From Saprospiraceae bacterium (GTDB lineage: Bacteria > Bacteroidota > Bacteroidia > Chitinophagales > Saprospiraceae), in NCBI GenBank assembly GCA_019187365.1, contig JABARE010000001.1, positions 372,001 to 436,000 on the forward strand: a DNA stretch of 64,000 bases. The letters run 5' to 3'. The notes below the pieces were generated by a model, which was given only the letters and a program-made list of their open reading frames with translations, made no database searches and was not told the DNA's origin. Shown here in pieces: positions 61,079 through 64,000 of this stretch; within the stretch, counting starts at the first letter, position 1, and every line of letters begins with the position of its first letter. The position numbers were made by a program, and so were the translations under genes.

Positions 61079-62097
61079 GACTCAAGAATAAACTTCATGG
61101 TATCCATGCCGTCAGCATAATCAAACAATCCGGGAAATTGGGCTTGTCCCATCCGAACCGATTTGAATTCAGACAAATCTCTTGCACTACAAATGCATTG
61201 AACGCTACCCACATCTGCTCGAAGACGAAGATTCAAATCGGCCAAATCGCTGAAGTACTCAAAATGCAATGTGGCAATCGCGGAAGGAACGGCCTTTCCC
61301 GGAACCAAGGCTACCGGACCACTAAAAACACCTTTTGAACGCATAAGAGTATGAAAGGCCTTAGCATATTTAAAGTGACGGACATATAATGGATGTTCAC
61401 GGACCCAGGGAAAAGAAGCATTCCAGTTCTCCAGCAAATCACAGGGATCAAATCCAGAAGGCAGATAAAGTTTTGAGACATTCCTGCAACCCAGACCGTA
61501 GTAGGCGAAAACATCATGTCCAAGCGCCATGAGCTCTGTTCCAGATTCATTTCCAAAGAGCACCGCAACGGCGTTGCGGTGACCTCTTGCAAGAACAGGC
61601 ACATGAGACAATTTGGATTGCAAATCCCGGCGTGTTATGTCAGAGCCCGTAACAATGAATTTGTCAGCAACAGGCAACTCTCCAGTCTCTGCAAAATCGA
61701 AAGCAAGCCCTTCCTGTTCAATATATCTGTAAACGTATCTGCATACAGGCTGATCTTTATGCGAAAGCTTAATCCGGACACGGGCGTTGCAAGCCAATGC
61801 ACAAAGCACGTCGTGAAATGATACGACGGGGATATTACCCGCAGCAACAATTCCAACGACGTTCCGCCTTGTCCCATCAGAGATTCCATATTCCTCAAGC
61901 CATTGAGCAAGGATTCGTTCATTCAGATAGCACTCGCTGATCGCCCGCAGGCTGCGTCTGATTTCCCTTTCGGTAAACCATGGATTTAGCACTTCAGCCT
62001 TTTCGAGCATCTCCTGATAATCCCGCTGCTCTGACATGAGATAATTCCTCCATGAAGAGCAAAATTCTACGAAGCGGCTTACAAAAGACATGGTCAA
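61075..62097 (-). CDS. LuxC-like acyl-CoA reductase
   Basis: 340 residues (an ATG two codons later is an alternative start). It is an aldehyde-dehydrogenase-fold protein of the LuxC family, with GIVAAGNIPVVSFHDVLCAL, LSHVPVLARGHRNAVAVLFG and the probable nucleophile in YYGLGCRNVSKLYLPSG. LuxC reduces activated fatty acids to aldehydes with NADPH. No LuxD/LuxE or ferredoxin gene is adjacent; instead the gene is locked between rluD and nth by 4-base overlaps (ATGA) on both sides. The role in a non-luminous bacterium is unknown, perhaps fatty-acid or aldehyde metabolism. Confidence 0.85.
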   Translation of the reverse strand: MTMSFVSRFVEFCSSWRNYLMSEQRDYQEMLEKAEVLNPWFTEREIRRSLRAISECYLNERILAQWLEEYGISDGTRRNVVGIVAAGNIPVVSFHDVLCALACNARVRIKLSHKDQPVCRYVYRYIEQEGLAFDFAETGELPVADKFIVTGSDITRRDLQSKLSHVPVLARGHRNAVAVLFGNESGTELMALGHDVFAYYGLGCRNVSKLYLPSGFDPCDLLENWNASFPWVREHPLYVRHFKYAKAFHTLMRSKGVFSGPVALVPGKAVPSAIATLHFEYFSDLADLNLRLRADVGSVQCICSARDLSEFKSVRMGQAQFPGLFDYADGMDTMKFILES

Positions 62098-63140
62098 TTC
62101 AGCTCGCGTTGGGCATCAGTCCGGCTAAGGGTGTATGCCCGCCACTTATCTATAAGTTGTTGAAATGCTAAGGGTGGATCAATCTCAAAATGCATCCTTT
62201 CCCGGCTGACCGGATGAGTGAAACCAATGGATCTTGCATGCAAGGCATGGCCGGGCAAAATGGCAAAACAGTTCTCTACAAATTGCCGGTATTTATTAAA
62301 AACCGTACCCTTAAGGATCCTGCTACCGCCATATTTCTCGTCGTTGAATAGCGGATGGCCGATGTACTTCATGTGGACGCGAATTTGATGTGTTCTGCCA
62401 GTTTCGAGCATGCACTTCACCAGACTCGTGTAATAAAAGGCCTCGACGGTCTCGTAATGAGTTACCGCGTGTTTGCCATTCAATCCGTCTGAAAAGGCAG
62501 ATTGCCTCTGACGCATTTTGAGGTCGCGTCCGATGTTTACTTCAATGGTTCCGGAAGGTGGATCCGGTTCACCCCAGACAAGAGCATAATATTCACGGGT
62601 GATGGTATGCTCGAAAAACTGACGTGCCAGGTGGGCGTGGGCGAATTCCGTTTTAGCAATGACAAGCAAACCACTGGTATCCCTGTCAATCCTGTGTACC
62701 AGGCCGAAGCGATTGTCTGGATCCGCCCGCCGGGAGCGAAGGTAAAATGCCAAAGCATTAACGAGAGTCCCTGAGCGCACTCCCGGTGCAGGGTGAACGA
62801 CCATTCCACGCGGTTTATTGACAATCATTACCGCATCGTCTTCGTACACAATGTTGAGTGCAATATCCTCGGCAACGACTTCAGAACTGTCCGTCAATTT
62901 GGGCAGTCTAAGCTCCACCCTATCGTTTCCGGAGATGCGAAAACTCGCCTTAGTCGACTTACCGTTGACTAAAACAAGGCCCGCATCAATAGCGGCCTGG
63001 ATTCTGCTCCTCGACACCTTGGCTAACCGGTTGGCAAGATAGCGATCCACTCGTAGAGGCGCTTGTCCCGGATCGACCTCGATGAATACTATTTCCAGCA
63101 ACTCATCAGAGGAATCAGACGGATCAATAAATTCTTCCAT
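62094..63140 (-). CDS. RluD/RluA-family 23S rRNA pseudouridine synthase
   Basis: 348 residues. N-terminal S4 RNA-binding domain (RVDRYLANRLAKVSRSRIQA) and the RluA/RluD catalytic core with FGLVHRIDRDTSGLLVIAKT (catalytic Asp), TGRTHQIRVHMKYIGHPLF and GHALHARSIGFTHP. It isomerises uridines, most likely in 23S rRNA helix 69 as RluD does; the exact site is inferred from the S4-containing architecture. It heads the coupled operon rluD / LuxC-like / nth, with a -7 box at 63167-63174. Confidence 0.93.
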   Translation of the reverse strand: MEEFIDPSDSSDELLEIVFIEVDPGQAPLRVDRYLANRLAKVSRSRIQAAIDAGLVLVNGKSTKASFRISGNDRVELRLPKLTDSSEVVAEDIALNIVYEDDAVMIVNKPRGMVVHPAPGVRSGTLVNALAFYLRSRRADPDNRFGLVHRIDRDTSGLLVIAKTEFAHAHLARQFFEHTITREYYALVWGEPDPPSGTIEVNIGRDLKMRQRQSAFSDGLNGKHAVTHYETVEAFYYTSLVKCMLETGRTHQIRVHMKYIGHPLFNDEKYGGSRILKGTVFNKYRQFVENCFAILPGHALHARSIGFTHPVSRERMHFEIDPPLAFQQLIDKWRAYTLSRTDAQRELN

Positions 63141-63147
63141 AAATTTG
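63140..63147 (+). promoter_or_regulatory. -7 promoter box candidate for the PLP enzyme
   Basis: Plus strand TAAATTTG, a full TAnnTTTG match, 33 bases upstream of the ATG at 63181. It overlaps the rluD start codon on the other strand. Confidence 0.45.
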
Positions 63148-63166
63148 CCTGCTTACGCAACAAATT

Positions 63167-63174
63167 CAAACTTA
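63167..63174 (-). promoter_or_regulatory. -7 promoter box for rluD operon
   Basis: Minus strand TAAGTTTG, a full TAnnTTTG match, 26 bases before the rluD ATG at 63140. Confidence 0.55.
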
Positions 63175-63180
63175 GGAACC

Positions 63181-64000
63181 ATGAACGATCGCAAAATTCA
63201 CATCGAGTCTGTTTGTGCGGCAGAGCCAAAGGTAAGTAAAACCACAGAAGCGCACAAAAATCCAATTTACGCAAGTTCCACATTCCGTTTCGATTCCATA
63301 GATGAGGGGATATCCATCTTCAAAGACCAGCCGGGAGGGCATGTGTACACGCGCTATGGCAATCCGGGCATTGAGGCCGTTGCAGCGAAAATCGCGCAGC
63401 TCGAAGTTTTTGGGTCTTCGACAAGTGCTTACGGGCTGCTCACCAGCAGTGGTATGGCGGCAATTTACACAGCGGTCAGATGTGTTTTGCAATCAGGTGA
63501 CGTACTGGTAACGCAACAAAATCTGTATGGGGGCACCACCGAACTCTTTGAGAAGATACTCCCCTCAGAAAACATTCAGTGTCTTGCCCTGGATTTTGCT
63601 GAGGAAGGCGCCCTTGACAAAATCCTCTCGAAACATTCCAGGCGAAACATGGCCATCTTTATAGAAACACCTGCAAATCCTGCACTTCAGTGCCTTGACA
63701 TTCAGGCGGTGTGCGAACTGGCCAAAGCCTATGGCGCCAGGGTTATTGTCGACAACACCTTTGCCACTCCGGTCTTGCAACGTCCTTTACTTCTTGGTGC
63801 TGACCTGGTGGCGCATTCCACTACAAAATACCTTCATGGTCATGGACTTTCTACAGGAGGGGCTGTCATAGGTCGTGATGAGGATATCATGCGCAATAAG
63901 GCCTGGACGTTTATGAAGCTTACGGGCTGCAATTCAAATCCCTTTGATGCATGGTTACTCAATACCGGACTTAAAACACTGGCGTTGCGGATCATCCGTC
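63181..64000 (+). CDS. Cys/Met-metabolism PLP-dependent enzyme, 3' truncated
   Basis: The frame opens at ATG 63181 and runs through the window end, 273 codons of an expected 390-430. It starts [20 protein letters not shown] and shows the trans-sulfuration family pattern: [79 protein letters not shown], and the PLP Lys in [13 protein letters not shown]. Candidates are methionine gamma-lyase, cystathionine gamma-synthase or O-acetylhomoserine sulfhydrylase; the missing C-terminus prevents a firm choice. It is divergent from rluD. Confidence 0.9.
   Translation, partial: MNDRKIHIESVCAAEPKVSKTTEAHKNPIYASSTFRFDSIDEGISIFKDQPGGHVYTRYGNPGIEAVAAKIAQLEVFGSSTSAYGLLTSSGMAAIYTAVRCVLQSGDVLVTQQNLYGGTTELFEKILPSENIQCLALDFAEEGALDKILSKHSRRNMAIFIETPANPALQCLDIQAVCELAKAYGARVIVDNTFATPVLQRPLLLGADLVAHSTTKYLHGHGLSTGGAVIGRDEDIMRNKAWTFMKLTGCNSNPFDAWLLNTGLKTLALRIIR

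Overview
The window reads as chromosomal DNA from a member of the Bacteroidota. The evidence is type IX secretion (T9SS) C-terminal sorting domains on four proteins, a PorE-like outer-membrane lipoprotein, a fused SecDF, a TamL lipoprotein, a PUR-domain (DUF3276) protein, a TonB-dependent receptor with a carboxypeptidase-regulatory-like N-terminus, a primary-type sigma factor without region 1.1, and many copies of the Bacteroidota -7 promoter box TAnnTTTG. The many SprB-like and FG-GAP surface modules suggest a Saprospiria-like or related environmental lineage, but that narrower placement is inference. No rRNA, tRNA, CRISPR array, phage or insertion sequence was seen. The only RNA gene is tmRNA.

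Layout. 1-4.2 kb: end of an ABC exporter half, a PUR-domain protein, a sugar-nucleotidyltransferase-like enzyme and a thioredoxin-reductase-like ferredoxin-NADP reductase. 4.4-12.9 kb (minus strand): an envelope block with an MscS channel, a PorE-like lipoprotein, SecDF and a TonB-dependent receptor. 12.9-22.2 kb: a small T9SS cargo, a TerB-like hypothetical, MutS, a large thioredoxin/SprB/PKD T9SS surface protein, Ffh and a divergent FtsE-like ATPase. 22.3-26.5 kb: a tightly overlapping ccmE-ccmF-DUF2520-small ORF operon for cytochrome c maturation. 26.6-34 kb (minus): tmRNA, purC, a Nudix-like protein, a sigma factor, pnp-rpsO, mazG-ribA. 34-41 kb: smc, a MATE exporter, a metallophosphoesterase, a thioesterase. 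41-49.8 kb: leuS, 3-hydroxyacyl-CoA dehydrogenase, an N-acetylglucosamine-kinase-like ATPase, pfkA, then a folate cluster with pabA divergent from pabB-pabC, followed by a YggS protein. 49.8-53.6 kb: a translationally coupled pair of T9SS surface proteins, one with FG-GAP calcium-binding repeats. 53.9-64 kb: purL, a TlpA-like lipoprotein, a TrmH methyltransferase, TamL, a coupled rluD / LuxC-like reductase / nth operon, and the start of a Cys/Met-metabolism PLP enzyme.

Most of the window is core housekeeping sequence. Genes work together in protein export and envelope assembly (Ffh, SecDF, PorE-like, TamL and four T9SS cargos), cytochrome c maturation (CcmE/CcmF), purine synthesis (PurC, PurL), folate/PABA synthesis (PabABC), and RNA turnover and translation (PNPase, S15, tmRNA, LeuRS).

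I found no convincing wholly new multi-gene system. The points most worth checking are: promoters whose -7 box lies only 4-7 bases before the start codon (probably leaderless mRNAs); an extracellular thioredoxin-adhesin fusion; a divergent primary-type sigma factor; several enzymes lacking canonical catalytic or cofactor residues; a LuxC-like reductase without its usual partners; and a short transmembrane ORF in the largest intergenic gap.
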